Shown in pieces: positions 43,849 to 52,835 of a stretch of 64,000 nt of DNA. The first letter of the stretch is position 1. The number at the start of each line of letters is the position of its first letter. The translations under genes were made by a program, and so were the position numbers. The notes under the pieces were generated by a model. It worked only from the letters and a program-made list of their open reading frames with translations. It was not told the DNA's origin and ran no database searches. This DNA comes from a candidate division WOR-3 bacterium (GTDB taxonomy: Bacteria; Hydrothermota; Tepidihabitantia; SM23-42). Location of the stretch: positions 1 through 64,000 of the forward strand of contig JAOUFJ010000001.1 in NCBI GenBank assembly GCA_029858255.1. The letters run 5' to 3'.

Positions 43849-44364
43849 ATGCCGCTCACGCGATGCCGCGAGTGTCATAAGGAGATAAGTAGCGAGGCAA
43901 TCAATTGCCCGCACTGTGGCGCGCCGTTTCCAGCCAAAAGGAAGTGGGGTGGACGAGGTTTTGAGTGGAAATCCGAACGGACGTTTTACGGCTATCCGTT
44001 GGTGCACATTGCCTTCGGACGCGACAAGAATAACAGGATCCGTGTAGCAAAAGGCGTGATCGCGATCGGCCAGTTTGGCATTGGCCTTGTTACATTTGCC
44101 CAGTTCGGCGTTGGAGTGCTTTTCGGTTTCGGTCAGTTCATTATTGGGCTAACTGGAATTGCACAGTTCGCCATCACTGGTCTGTTCGGCGTCGGTCAGT
44201 TCGCAGCAGGATATATTGCGATCGGCCAATTTGCGCTGGGCTATTACGCCCTTGCCCAGGCCGGTTATGCGAAGTACATATGGAGTCAAGCGGTCAAAGA
44301 TCCCGAGGCGATCGAATTTTTCCGCCAGATGCTGAACAGCATCAAGGAATTTTTCCACCTCTGA
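43849..44364 (+). CDS. Zinc-ribbon protein with repetitive GQF/AxG hydrophobic repeat
   Basis: 171 residues. The N-terminal 30 residues are a zinc ribbon with CRECHKE and CPHCGAP. Residues about 52-65 read YGYPLVHIAFGRDKN. From about 70 to 143 come repeats of roughly 10-11 residues built on (I/V/F)GQFxxG and FAQFG, hydrophobic and glycine-rich. This would suit a beta-solenoid or a membrane-associated repeat; related zinc-ribbon repeat proteins occur in Bacteroidetes. Function unknown. It follows the PyrD-like gene by 15 bases. Confidence 0.75.
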   Translation: MPLTRCRECHKEISSEAINCPHCGAPFPAKRKWGGRGFEWKSERTFYGYPLVHIAFGRDKNNRIRVAKGVIAIGQFGIGLVTFAQFGVGVLFGFGQFIIGLTGIAQFAITGLFGVGQFAAGYIAIGQFALGYYALAQAGYAKYIWSQAVKDPEAIEFFRQMLNSIKEFFHL

Positions 44365-44390
44365 ACGGTATGAGATCTTCCTGATCTTCG

Positions 44391-46010
44391 CTACAACCCA
44401 AGCGCTTTGCGGATCAGGCACACCGGTATCGAGCCGAAACCGAGCAACTTATCGTGGAATTCTTTCAAGTTAAAGTCATCGCCATGTTTTTTCTGATAAT
44501 CATCCCTTAACTCAACAATCTGTTTCTTACCTATCAGGTAGCTCATGGGCTGGGTCGGAGTGTACGTGTAACGCGTTACTTCCTTTTGAGCATGCACGCG
44601 CTCCAGTTTTGCATCATTGACGAGCAGATCGACGGCCTGCTGATAGCTCATCGTCTTTGTATGCAGCCCCACGTCGATGATGACGCGACATGCGCGCCAT
44701 AATTGGTCTTTTAGCTGCAGCAGCCTCGAACGGGGGTCAGAATAGAATCCTGCTTCGTACATCATTTCTTCGCAATAGAGTGCCCATCCCTCGATGAAAA
44801 CTGTGGTTTCCAACAGACGCCTTAATCTGTTCTTGAGTTTATTGGCTATCACGAGCTGCAGGTGGTGTCCGGGATATCCTTCATGCAGGGCTATGACGGG
44901 TATCCCGAGACTCGGATGACCCCTGAGGATTTCTTCCTTTTCTTCTGGAGAAAGCTTCTCGTCGATCAGGGTAACATAGAAATGACCCGTTTGTTGTTTT
45001 TCAAATTGTGCCGGGTTCATGTATGCAGCGTACGGAATGATGGGTCGGCTGAACGAGGGCGTTGGTATGACATCGAGGCGCTCATCACCAGGTATGGTGA
45101 TCAGGTTATTATGCAGCACAAAATCCCTGGCTGATTCCATCTCTTTTTTGTAGGTTTGAAGCAGTTCCGAGGGCTGCGGGTGCATTTTTTTTATGTCGCT
45201 GACGACCTCGTGCCACTCTTTGTCAGAATCTATTCGGAGCGCCGCCTGCCTAAGGGTTTCTTCAGTTCTTGCTTTTATTTCTTGCCCTATTTCGAGAATA
45301 GCCTGCGCGTCATAAGAAAGCATGTGGTTGTTTTTCAGTTTGAAATCGAAGAGCTTGCTTCCGATGGCAAAATCTCCTTTTGATTTATTCAATAATTCCT
45401 TCTCCAAATACTGGCGGTACTGCTGCAGCGCGGATAAGGCCTTTTTTCCTGCAGCTTCGAGTTGCTGTTTTATTTTGGGAACGTTCGCGCCGAGTTTCGG
45501 CATGAGATCTTGAATGAAGGAAGTGCAGCCGTCTGTCATTTCTATGCCCAGGTTCACGAAAAGTTGCGGGCAATTCTCTAAATTTCTTGCGCCGTCCTCC
45601 AGCACCCGTGGGACCTCGCGCATCCTTGAAACAATTGCCGAGGCGCGCTCCTCGAGCGGTGCGAATTCTCTTACGAAAAGGATGAACATCGAATGCGCAC
45701 ATAGTTCCGGGTAAACTGCGGCGCGCGTTTTCCAGAATTGTATCTCTTCATAATCTTTTATTGTGGATTCGATTTCGTTTTTCAATAGTTGCCAGTCGAT
45801 TTGTTCTTCGTCGGTCAATTCCTGTTTTGGGATTTTGGATATTTCGGTGAGATACCGTTTTCTGTGTTCGTTGATATCGCGAATGAAATCATACTTAACG
45901 TTGTCGAGTTCATGGTCGTACTTGTGAATCCCGGCGTAGGTCGCGCTGAGCGGTGATGTTCTCCAGCTGAACCCCAGATACTCTTCAACGAAATCAGCAA
46001 ATCTTGACAT
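44391..46010 (-). CDS. DUF885 family protein, cytoplasmic form
   Basis: 539 residues without a signal peptide. The zinc-peptidase-like signature is ALHEGYPGHHLQLVIANKL, then FIEGWALYCEEMMYEAG and the YTYTPTQPMSYLIGKKQI block near the end. DUF885 proteins are helical metallopeptidase-like proteins; substrates are unknown. It is a paralogue of the secreted DUF885 at 53481-55157. GGAGG precedes the ATG. Confidence 0.9.
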   Translation of the reverse strand: MSRFADFVEEYLGFSWRTSPLSATYAGIHKYDHELDNVKYDFIRDINEHRKRYLTEISKIPKQELTDEEQIDWQLLKNEIESTIKDYEEIQFWKTRAAVYPELCAHSMFILFVREFAPLEERASAIVSRMREVPRVLEDGARNLENCPQLFVNLGIEMTDGCTSFIQDLMPKLGANVPKIKQQLEAAGKKALSALQQYRQYLEKELLNKSKGDFAIGSKLFDFKLKNNHMLSYDAQAILEIGQEIKARTEETLRQAALRIDSDKEWHEVVSDIKKMHPQPSELLQTYKKEMESARDFVLHNNLITIPGDERLDVIPTPSFSRPIIPYAAYMNPAQFEKQQTGHFYVTLIDEKLSPEEKEEILRGHPSLGIPVIALHEGYPGHHLQLVIANKLKNRLRRLLETTVFIEGWALYCEEMMYEAGFYSDPRSRLLQLKDQLWRACRVIIDVGLHTKTMSYQQAVDLLVNDAKLERVHAQKEVTRYTYTPTQPMSYLIGKKQIVELRDDYQKKHGDDFNLKEFHDKLLGFGSIPVCLIRKALGL

Positions 46011-46072
46011 GTTGCCTCCTGCGTTGTGCGTCGATGAACGTGCTACTCATGCGATCAAACAATGTACAAATT

Positions 46073-46100
46073 AGAATATGCACGGGCAATTATTTGTCAA
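46073..46100 (-). promoter_or_regulatory. Promoter of cytoplasmic DUF885 gene
   Basis: Minus strand: TTGACA (46100-46095), 16-base spacer, TATTCT (46078-46073). Confidence 0.7.
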
Positions 46101-46140
46101 GGTTGATTCTCGCTGAAGTGTTGCAGTTGACAACGACCTT

Positions 46141-46168
46141 CTGACATGTAGAATTTACATGGTATAAT
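46141..46168 (+). promoter_or_regulatory. Promoter of lipoprotein gene at 46187
   Basis: CTGACA (46141-46146), 16-base spacer, TATAAT (46163-46168). GGAGGGG lies just before the ATG, giving a very short leader of about 13 bases. Confidence 0.65.
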
Positions 46169-46186
46169 GATGCAGGAGGGGATGAA

Positions 46187-47116
46187 ATGATCTTAATGAG
46201 AAATGCTGCAATAACAGTAGTATTCTCATCCTTGTTGATACTGCAGTGTGGCGAGGAAACCCTCGATGTAGCTATTACGCAGCCGGTCGATGGTGCCGAG
46301 GTCAGCGGCATTGTCAGGATCGAAGCCCAGACGAGTAATAATACGGTCAGTGTTGTATTTTATGCGGATGATGTATGTATTGATACCTGCCGTGCGGCGC
46401 CTTTTGTATGTTGTTGGAACACATTCGCTCATGCCGACAGCTCATCTCACTATCTTTATGCAATTGGCCAGGACAGGAAGGGTGATGAGCTATGTTCTGA
46501 TTCTGTGCTCGTTCTCGTCTACAACGGGAACATGATTTTCGCCGATGATTTTGAAGCGTATTCTCCTAATAGCTATCCTTATGCCGGGTGGTTTGAAATA
46601 TGGGCCGGCGCCGGTAGTAATCACACTTACGTCGATGATCAGGTTTCGTACAGCGGAGTGCAGAGTTTTCGCCTGCGCGGGCTCGGTGATTGGGTGAGGA
46701 CCGACGGAGTTGAACTTGACCTCTCCGGTATCCAGCAACTCACTTATGAATTGAACGTAATGGTTCCGTCCCAGGACTCGGCTGGTGCCCTGTTTGGATT
46801 TTTCGCGCTTATCAATCCTACGTCCGGGATGATATACAACGGGGTGCTCTTCGAGCACAGTGACGGTTTGATATATGCCCACGGCGCGATCGAGGACAGC
46901 ACCGGCCATCTTTGGCTGCGTGATACTTGGTATTCGGTGAGGGTATCGCTGGATTACGTTGGACTCAGCATGAGTGTGTGGCTCGATGATGAACAGATCG
47001 TCTCTGACCTTCCGGCTGTTCCTCGTGAGTGGACGGATACGTTCGCGATCGCCACTGAATACGGGGCCCCTGGCATAGTATACTATGATGATGTGAGCGT
47101 ATTCCAGCATGAATAA
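46187..47116 (+). CDS. Lipoprotein with Ig-like and LamG-like domains
   Basis: 309 residues. The signal ends LLILQC, so Cys21 is a likely lipidation site. Residues 25-110 look like a Big/Ig-like domain (ITQPVDGAEVSGIVRIEAQ). Residues about 115-309 form a LamG/concanavalin-type sandwich (FADDFEAYSP, YSGVQSFRLRG, YSVRVSLDYVG and YYDDVSVFQ), often carbohydrate-binding. It presumably sits on the outer membrane or inner membrane surface. Confidence 0.82.
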   Translation: MILMRNAAITVVFSSLLILQCGEETLDVAITQPVDGAEVSGIVRIEAQTSNNTVSVVFYADDVCIDTCRAAPFVCCWNTFAHADSSSHYLYAIGQDRKGDELCSDSVLVLVYNGNMIFADDFEAYSPNSYPYAGWFEIWAGAGSNHTYVDDQVSYSGVQSFRLRGLGDWVRTDGVELDLSGIQQLTYELNVMVPSQDSAGALFGFFALINPTSGMIYNGVLFEHSDGLIYAHGAIEDSTGHLWLRDTWYSVRVSLDYVGLSMSVWLDDEQIVSDLPAVPREWTDTFAIATEYGAPGIVYYDDVSVFQHE

Positions 47117-47156
47117 CCGCTGCGAATTTTTTGTCTTTCTTTCACACTCTTTCCAC

Positions 47157-47184
47157 TTGACCCTTAGAATATCACAGGTATAAT
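47157..47184 (+). promoter_or_regulatory. Promoter of PurF-like gene
   Basis: TTGACC (47157-47162), 16-base spacer, TATAAT (47179-47184). The leader of about 95 bases contains a CGTACG-GTTCAG-CGTACG hairpin and ends in AAAGGGGG. Confidence 0.75.
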
Positions 47185-47287
47185 ATTGTACATTACTACG
47201 GTCGTCGTTTCAAATGAGAGGGACAGACACCGTGATATTCACGTACGGTTCAGCGTACGCAGGGAATCTTAGAAAGGGGGTATCTCA

Positions 47288-48694
47288 GTGAGTGGCATTG
47301 TCGGGATTATTTCAAATACAGATTGTCGGGATGACCTTTTTTATGCAACCGATTATCATTCACACCTAGGTACATCATTCGGCGGTATTGCTATCTCCGA
47401 CGGCGCAACACTCGTAAAAAAGATACATAGTATTGCGAGGGCTCAATTCAAGTCTCGATTCAGCGAGGATATTGATTTTATCAACATGCGAGGGAATGCA
47501 GGCGTTGGCGTGATCAGCGACCGGGATACACAGCCGCTCATTATGAGATTGAAGTTTGGAGAATATGCATTATGCGGTACCGGCTACATAAACAACCAGG
47601 ATGAGTTGGCCGCCGCGTTGATAGAAGAAGGAGTTGTCTTTTCCGAAATGCCTGGCGGTAATGTGAATCAGATAGAGCTCGCTGCAAAAATTATTAACAA
47701 AGGCAAGACTCTTGTTGAGGGGATCGAATACATGCATGAGCAGATCGACGGGTCCATGTCTTTGTTGCTGTTGGGGAGGGAAGGCATTTATGCCGCTCGC
47801 GATAAATACGGACGCACGCCCCTTGTCGTGGCAAAGAGAGACGGTGCCTGGGCTGTTGCTACCGAGACTTGTTCGTATAAGAACCTTGGTTTCATAACCG
47901 AGAGGGATCTGGGCTCCGGCGAGATTGTCCTGCTGGACACCAACGGATGTACCCGATTGAGAAAGCCGAATGAGGTCCTGCAGTTGTGCACTTTTTTGTT
48001 CGTCTACGCAGGATTCCCCGCGTCTGAATATGAAGGTAAGAATGTCGAAGATTTTAGAGAGAAATCTGGCAGGATAATCGCCAGTAACGACAGCATCGAG
48101 GTCGATTTCGTTGCCGGTATTGCTGATTCAGGAACGGCATACGCGCACGGTTATTCGCATGAGTCGGGCGTACCGGTTAAGATCCCCCTTCTTAAGTACA
48201 CTCCTGGCTGGGCGAGAAGCTATGTACCACCCGCGCAGGAAACCAGAGATCTTATTGCCCTGATGAAGCAGATCACGGCTGACGTTCTCATAAAGGGTCA
48301 GAGAATGGTGGTAACCGAAGATTCAATTGTGCGTGGTACTCAACTGAAAAATTATTTGCTTGTGAAACTTTGGAATGCCGGAGCAAAAGAGGTGCATGTT
48401 CGACCTGCTTGTCCGGCCTTGATGTTTCCCTGCAAATTTCTATATTCAACACGCCACCTCGATGAATTGTTCGCGCGCCGGGTCATAAAGCAATTCCACG
48501 GGAAACATATCGACAATGTTGAACCCTACCTCGATATTGATTCACGTGAATACAAAAAGATGATAGCTGCAATGGAAAAGGATCTGAACGTCACATCGTT
48601 GAGGTATCAGACTCTTGAAGATATGCTGACGGCGACCGGTCTGCCTGCCGAGAGCCTGTGCACATATTGCTGGACCGGCAAGACAATAAGCTGA
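47288..48694 (+). CDS. Amidophosphoribosyltransferase (PurF)-like protein without the catalytic cysteine
   Basis: 468 residues, normal PurF length. The Ntn glutaminase domain starts MSGIVGI: true PurF starts (after Met or propeptide removal) at Cys1, here Ser. The phosphoribosyltransferase domain is intact, with the PRPP loop VVTEDSIVRGTQLKN and the ADSGTAYAHGY flag segment. This second-type PurF, with Ser or Gly in place of the cysteine, is familiar from Bacteroidetes. It may use free ammonia or be regulatory. GTG start with AAAGGGGG eight bases upstream. Confidence 0.87.
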   Translation: MSGIVGIISNTDCRDDLFYATDYHSHLGTSFGGIAISDGATLVKKIHSIARAQFKSRFSEDIDFINMRGNAGVGVISDRDTQPLIMRLKFGEYALCGTGYINNQDELAAALIEEGVVFSEMPGGNVNQIELAAKIINKGKTLVEGIEYMHEQIDGSMSLLLLGREGIYAARDKYGRTPLVVAKRDGAWAVATETCSYKNLGFITERDLGSGEIVLLDTNGCTRLRKPNEVLQLCTFLFVYAGFPASEYEGKNVEDFREKSGRIIASNDSIEVDFVAGIADSGTAYAHGYSHESGVPVKIPLLKYTPGWARSYVPPAQETRDLIALMKQITADVLIKGQRMVVTEDSIVRGTQLKNYLLVKLWNAGAKEVHVRPACPALMFPCKFLYSTRHLDELFARRVIKQFHGKHIDNVEPYLDIDSREYKKMIAAMEKDLNVTSLRYQTLEDMLTATGLPAESLCTYCWTGKTIS

Positions 48695-48712
48695 ACTGAG
48701 AACTCATATAAT

Positions 48713-49249
48713 CTACAGATTGTTTCGACCGCACGGAATTCTTGAGAGGCAATACCAACCCGCCGGTCTACCACCCGTGTAATACAGACAAATTTCCCGT
48801 GCGGGGAATACGATCTTCATCTTATTCCCTGTGCTTCGGATGACTCTCTTTCTCATCTGAGAATCGAAATTTCCATATACCAGACTCAGATGGGGCATGT
48901 ATTCTTCATTCTCCTCTTGTCCAAAGACCGCACGCGCCACTGAATTGGCTCGCATTAGTTCCGGTGTCTTGTCGGCTTTGATGAAAACGCATCTGAAGTA
49001 GCGGTCATCATGTTCGACTTCATTGAGCTTGACATCGAAAGGCTCTATCTGCAAAGCTATTTCTCTTGTCATGGCTATGGCCGTGGCTTTGGGGAGGCTA
49101 AGTTCTCCAATCAATGTAATGTGTGGTTCGAATTTTTGGGTTGAGTGTTCGTGGCTTAATCTTACGATCAGGGAAAGCAGCTGATCGGCGATTTCTCCCG
49201 CTGGCATGAGCCAAAGTGAGAATACTTCTTCTGTCCTGCCTGTTTTCAC
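48713..49249 (-). CDS. 2'-5' RNA ligase/cyclic phosphodiesterase-like 2H protein
   Basis: 178 residues with the two 2H motifs: PHITLIG (about residue 43) and PHLSLVYG (about residue 119). 2H enzymes cleave or join 2',5'- and cyclic phosphodiesters in RNA or nucleotides. The second motif Thr is Ser, which is allowed. It overlaps the next upstream gene by four bases. With KptA elsewhere in this window, RNA 2'-phosphate end handling is a recurring theme. Confidence 0.83.
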   Translation of the reverse strand: MKTGRTEEVFSLWLMPAGEIADQLLSLIVRLSHEHSTQKFEPHITLIGELSLPKATAIAMTREIALQIEPFDVKLNEVEHDDRYFRCVFIKADKTPELMRANSVARAVFGQEENEEYMPHLSLVYGNFDSQMRKRVIRSTGNKMKIVFPAREICLYYTGGRPAGWYCLSRIPCGRNNL

Positions 49250-49413
49250 TCGTCCTCGACCTGCTGCTCCCGGATGAGCTCCTTGCGTTTTTCATTCGCC
49301 TTGCGTCCCTTGCGCGTGTATTTTGATTTATCTCTGTGGACCCGGGTTGGTCCATGTGGTGAGCGCTGTTTGATAGTTCTCTTTACGCGGATTTTTATCT
49401 TCTTCTCAGGCAT
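49246..49413 (-). CDS. Small basic protein of unknown function
   Basis: 55 residues from ATG 49413, rich in Lys and Arg (KIRVKRTIKQRSPHGPTRVH, RKGRKANEKRKELIREQQ). It could be a nucleic-acid-binding peptide. An upstream in-frame start at 49434 has no Shine-Dalgarno. It overlaps the 2H gene by four bases (ATGA), so coupled translation is likely. Confidence 0.6.
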   Translation of the reverse strand: MPEKKIKIRVKRTIKQRSPHGPTRVHRDKSKYTRKGRKANEKRKELIREQQVEDE

Positions 49414-49491
49414 AACGGTATGAATATAATACATGGATAGTATAGAAGCAATAGTTTATGATGGATAATGATATGAATACTTTTTAGGTTA

Positions 49492-49519
49492 TTGACAGTA
49501 TCTAAAAATCGGCTATTAT
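49492..49519 (+). promoter_or_regulatory. Promoter of rubrerythrin gene
   Basis: TTGACA (49492-49497), 16-base spacer, TATTAT (49514-49519). Predicted leader about 105 bases, ending in AAGGAGG. Confidence 0.75.
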
Positions 49520-49629
49520 TATAACACGTTGGCACTTCAGTATTTCTGAGTGAGCGTCATAGAGTTTTTTTTCTACGATTTGATTATTGATGAGACAATC
49601 CCGAGATAAAAAATCAAGGAGGTATTAAC

Positions 49630-50208
49630 ATGGGTAAATCAATAAAAGGTACAAAGACCGAGAAGAATTTGCTGGCTGCTTTTGCCGGTGAATCGCAAGC
49701 CAGGAACCGGTACACTTACTTCGCTTCAAAGGCCCGTAAAGAGGGGTTCGAGCAGATCAGCGCGATATTCCTGGAAACAGCCGAAAATGAAAAAGAGCAT
49801 GCCAAGGTTTTTTTCAAGTATCTCGAAGGTGGTGACGTTGAGATCACTGCCGGTTATCCGGCCGGTGTCATTGCTGACACCAGGACGAATCTCGAGGAAG
49901 CCGCTGCCGGTGAGAAAATGGAATGGTCGTCGATCTATGCTGATTCTGCAAAAGTCGCGAAGGAAGAAGGATTCAGTGATGTGGCAGTTTCTTTCGAACA
50001 GATCGCCAAAGTCGAAAAGTTCCATGAATCGCGTTACAGAAAACTCATCAACAACATTGCGGATAGCGAAGTGTTCAAGAAGAAAACGCCGGTAAAATGG
50101 CACTGCAGGAACTGCGGGTATATCCACGAGGGCCCTGAAGCGCCTAAGGAGTGTCCAGCCTGCAAACATCCGCAATCATACTACGAGGTACTTGCAGAAA
50201 ATTTCTAA
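49630..50208 (+). CDS. rbr: Rubrerythrin
   Basis: 192 residues. The diiron four-helix bundle occupies about 1-145, with the Glu/His pattern LLAAFAGESQARNRY, EKEHAKVFF and the KVEKFHESRYRKL helix. The C-terminal rubredoxin-like domain has CRNCGYIHEG and CPACKHP. It reduces hydrogen peroxide in anaerobes. Own promoter; AAGGAGG precedes the ATG. Confidence 0.96.
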   Translation: MGKSIKGTKTEKNLLAAFAGESQARNRYTYFASKARKEGFEQISAIFLETAENEKEHAKVFFKYLEGGDVEITAGYPAGVIADTRTNLEEAAAGEKMEWSSIYADSAKVAKEEGFSDVAVSFEQIAKVEKFHESRYRKLINNIADSEVFKKKTPVKWHCRNCGYIHEGPEAPKECPACKHPQSYYEVLAENF

Positions 50209-50261
50209 ATTAGCTCCAGGCGGTGATTTTTCCGCGCTTTTGTACAATACGGGAGGTTAAG

Positions 50262-50462
50262 ATGAAACTCAATATGGGTTCGTTAGACCGTATCATCAGG
50301 TTGCTGATCACCCTGGTAATCGTGATCCTGCTCGTTGCTGGAGCACTGAAAGGGGCTCTGGCTGTCATATTGGGTATTGTCGCGATCATCTTTTTTGTTA
50401 CCAGCATGTTTGGCTTTTGTCCCCTGTATGTGATCTTCGGTGTTTCGACCAAGAAGAAATAG
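50262..50462 (+). CDS. DUF2892 (YgaP-like) membrane protein
   Basis: 66 residues. DUF2892 signature: MKLNMGSLDRIIRLLIT followed by two helices and FGFCPLYVIFGVSTKKK, where the Cys is typical. GGGAGG lies five bases before the ATG. It lies 53 bases after rubrerythrin and may share its transcript. Confidence 0.87.
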   Translation: MKLNMGSLDRIIRLLITLVIVILLVAGALKGALAVILGIVAIIFFVTSMFGFCPLYVIFGVSTKKK

Positions 50463-50499
50463 CACCGCTCTTGCGATCCATTGAATCCGTATCTCTGCT

Positions 50500-51075
50500 A
50501 TGGATGATGCGCAGAAGCACGTACATTGCGGATTATCGAGCAAGGATTTTCTTGAGCCGGAGAAAATACTTTGTGCTGCCCAGCTCAAAAAAGGGGACAG
50601 CGTTCTTGATGTCGGATGCGGTGAGGGTCAATTTGCACTTGCCGCATCCAGAATAATCGGCGATTCCGGAACGGTTTATGCAATCGACCTCCATGAACCT
50701 TCGATCAATATCCTGAGGGGTAGAATATCATCCGAAGGAATATGCAATATTTCGGCTTTTGTGGCGGATGCAAGAAAACACATTCCGCTGGGCGATAGCG
50801 TCATTGATGTATGTCTTATGGTCAATGTCCTCCATGGTTTTGCCGCGAACGGGGAGATTCCCGGAGTGATGCACGAAATATCGCGTATCGTTAGGAAGCA
50901 CGGATGGGTCGTTGTGGTCGATTTTAAGAAAACAGCTAGCAGCGCGGGACCACCGGTGGCGATCAGACTGGCTCCGCATGAAGTAGAGGATATGTTCAAA
51001 CGATATGATTTTGTTGCGGAAAAGACGCGCGATGTTGGTCCTTACAGCTATCTCCTGATACTCGTTCATCAGTGA
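50500..51075 (+). CDS. Class I SAM-dependent methyltransferase
   Basis: 191 residues. SAM motif I is VLDVGCGEGQFALAA, motif II VYAIDLHEPSINIL, and post-motif FVADARKHIPLGDSVIDVCLMVNVLHGF. Domain closes with the usual VVVVDFKK and DVGPYSYLLIL strands. Substrate unknown. Confidence 0.9.
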   Translation: MDDAQKHVHCGLSSKDFLEPEKILCAAQLKKGDSVLDVGCGEGQFALAASRIIGDSGTVYAIDLHEPSINILRGRISSEGICNISAFVADARKHIPLGDSVIDVCLMVNVLHGFAANGEIPGVMHEISRIVRKHGWVVVVDFKKTASSAGPPVAIRLAPHEVEDMFKRYDFVAEKTRDVGPYSYLLILVHQ

Positions 51076-51227
51076 ACACTTTTTCATCAGGTTCCGGCAA
51101 TTTTGTTGAAAAATAGGGATAAATGTTGATTTATTTGCCTAGACTGAAACATTTTCCGTCCGCAGGCGTATAACAGCATATAGAATTCCAAAGGCAATCT
51201 GAGTTTGGATTTATGAAAGGAGGTCAT

Positions 51228-52061
51228 ATGATGAGCGTAATTGCCACGCTTTTGATAACGGCACAAGTTGTGAATCCATCAGTATCTATCATGGTGCCGA
51301 ATGCCTTATTCGGGTTTTTCGAGAAAACCGAAGAATTCCGCGAAACCTACGAGGTTCCCTCGGGAACGAAGTTGCAGGTTCATAATGCCAACGGAGACAT
51401 TAAGATAAGCCAGTGGGGCGAGGATTATGTTGAGGTCTACGCAAAGAAGAAGACCAGCCACGGCGAGGAAGAGCTAGCAAAGGTCGACATCGAGGTCGTT
51501 GTCGATGATATGATGAAAGTCCGCACAAAATACCTGGAGAAGGACGCCCGCGTGTCGGTGAAATATGACATCAAGGTTCCTAAAGATGTAGTTGTTCAGG
51601 AAATCAAGACCTCAAACGGCGAAATAGAAATCAAGGGCACAAACGGTGATACCAGGTTGATGACTTCCAACGGGGAAATTTACGTGACCGATGTCAATGG
51701 AACCGTAAGCGTGCAGACTTCCAACGGTGAAATAGAGATCAAGAGAACAACTGCGGTACTCGAAGCAAATACTTCAAATGGCGAGGTTAGTGTCGAGATC
51801 TACAATATGCCCGAAGACGGTACAAACATTTCCTCTAGCAATGGTTCGATTCAAGTTTATATCAGTGATGAGTTGAACGCGGGCCTGAGGGCTGCAACAT
51901 CGATAGGTAAAGTACACATAAAGGATGTTGAGTTACAATCAAGGTTCACGGCTACTTCTCAGACTTCGTCTGTCCTTGTGGGCGAGATCGGCGAGGGAGG
52001 CAGATCGATAAACGTAAGCACTTCGAATGGTGAAATAAGGTTCCACAGACTTGCCGAGTGA
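51228..52061 (+). CDS. DUF4097-type beta-strand repeat protein
   Basis: 277 residues with a short hydrophobic N-terminus that is probably a signal. Residues about 140-275 contain repeated (T)SNGEIxI units (IKTSNGEIEIKG, LMTSNGEIYVTD, VQTSNGEIEIKR, ANTSNGEVSVEI and more), the DUF4097 beta-solenoid pattern. Probably an envelope protein. AAAGGAGG lies four bases before the ATG; ATG 51231 is an equal alternative. Confidence 0.85.
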   Translation: MMSVIATLLITAQVVNPSVSIMVPNALFGFFEKTEEFRETYEVPSGTKLQVHNANGDIKISQWGEDYVEVYAKKKTSHGEEELAKVDIEVVVDDMMKVRTKYLEKDARVSVKYDIKVPKDVVVQEIKTSNGEIEIKGTNGDTRLMTSNGEIYVTDVNGTVSVQTSNGEIEIKRTTAVLEANTSNGEVSVEIYNMPEDGTNISSSNGSIQVYISDELNAGLRAATSIGKVHIKDVELQSRFTATSQTSSVLVGEIGEGGRSINVSTSNGEIRFHRLAE

Positions 52062-52095
52062 TGAGATTCTGTCTTGGTACTCGGGGCGTTAAGAA

Positions 52096-52713
52096 TCAGT
52101 GTTTTCTTAGAATAAAGCCGGTGTCGTTGATGTAAAGATAAAAGGTATCCGAACTGGGGTATTGAAACGCCGCAATACCGTAAGCGGCATCAACACCCGG
52201 AATTCTTTCGGCATTTTTGAGGAGAAATTCCCAGAGGCCCTCTTCCGGATGCATTTGATAAATTGAGATAGTCCTCGGCTCGGCATTATCCCACCGGCCG
52301 GAAAGACGCGTGATCCGATAGTAAGCGCCGGCGCCCAGCCAGCGCAAGACAGTGCCCCATCTCAAGAAATAACCTTCTACCATCCACTGCTCGCCAGCTG
52401 TCGTGAAGAAATGCATGCGGTTTTCTTTTTCATCATAAAAGGTTATCCTTGTGCTGTCGCTGATAGATTCGGTGTATACCCAGCCGATTTTTTCCTCGTG
52501 TGTGTACCGGGCAAATGTTTGCAGGAAAAGGGAGAGATATATCAGGGATGATGCAAAGGCAAATGTGATCACAAAGATCAAGATTCCGTAAATAGATCTT
52601 TTGATCTTTGCTCTGCCCTTTATTAAATTTACTAACATATATATCAACAAAACCAAAGACAAGGAGAGCAGTATCAACCCGACGATGCCGGTCACCAGCA
52701 CGAATTTATCCAT
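52096..52713 (-). CDS. Membrane protein with extracytoplasmic C-terminal domain
   Basis: 205 residues. Two N-terminal membrane helices (about 5-35 and 45-75) are followed by a soluble beta-rich domain of about 125 residues. I do not recognise a family. ATG 52713 is preferred over the in-frame ATG at 52722, which lies inside the -10 box; with a predicted leaderless transcript the start codon coincides with the RNA 5' end. Confidence 0.7.
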   Translation of the reverse strand: MDKFVLVTGIVGLILLSLSLVLLIYMLVNLIKGRAKIKRSIYGILIFVITFAFASSLIYLSLFLQTFARYTHEEKIGWVYTESISDSTRITFYDEKENRMHFFTTAGEQWMVEGYFLRWGTVLRWLGAGAYYRITRLSGRWDNAEPRTISIYQMHPEEGLWEFLLKNAERIPGVDAAYGIAAFQYPSSDTFYLYINDTGFILRKH

Positions 52714-52721
52714 ATGCAGCA

Positions 52722-52749
52722 ATTATACGATGCATATCTGTCAAGTCAA
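52722..52749 (-). promoter_or_regulatory. Promoter of the 205-residue membrane protein gene, leaderless
   Basis: Minus strand: TTGACT (52749-52744), 16-base spacer, TATAAT (52727-52722). The ATG at 52713 starts 8 bases after the -10 box; no Shine-Dalgarno. Confidence 0.7.
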
Positions 52750-52835
52750 TAGTCCGGGGTTGTGGCTGAAAATTCCGTGGATGATACGCAAATTAAAAAT
52801 TGACGATTACGAGAATTAAGCCTATATTACACACC

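Noticed and set aside
49439-49466. Promoter for the small basic protein and 2H gene on the minus strand
   Set aside because: A TATACT box is present at 49444-49439 but no acceptable -35 box lies 15-18 bases away.
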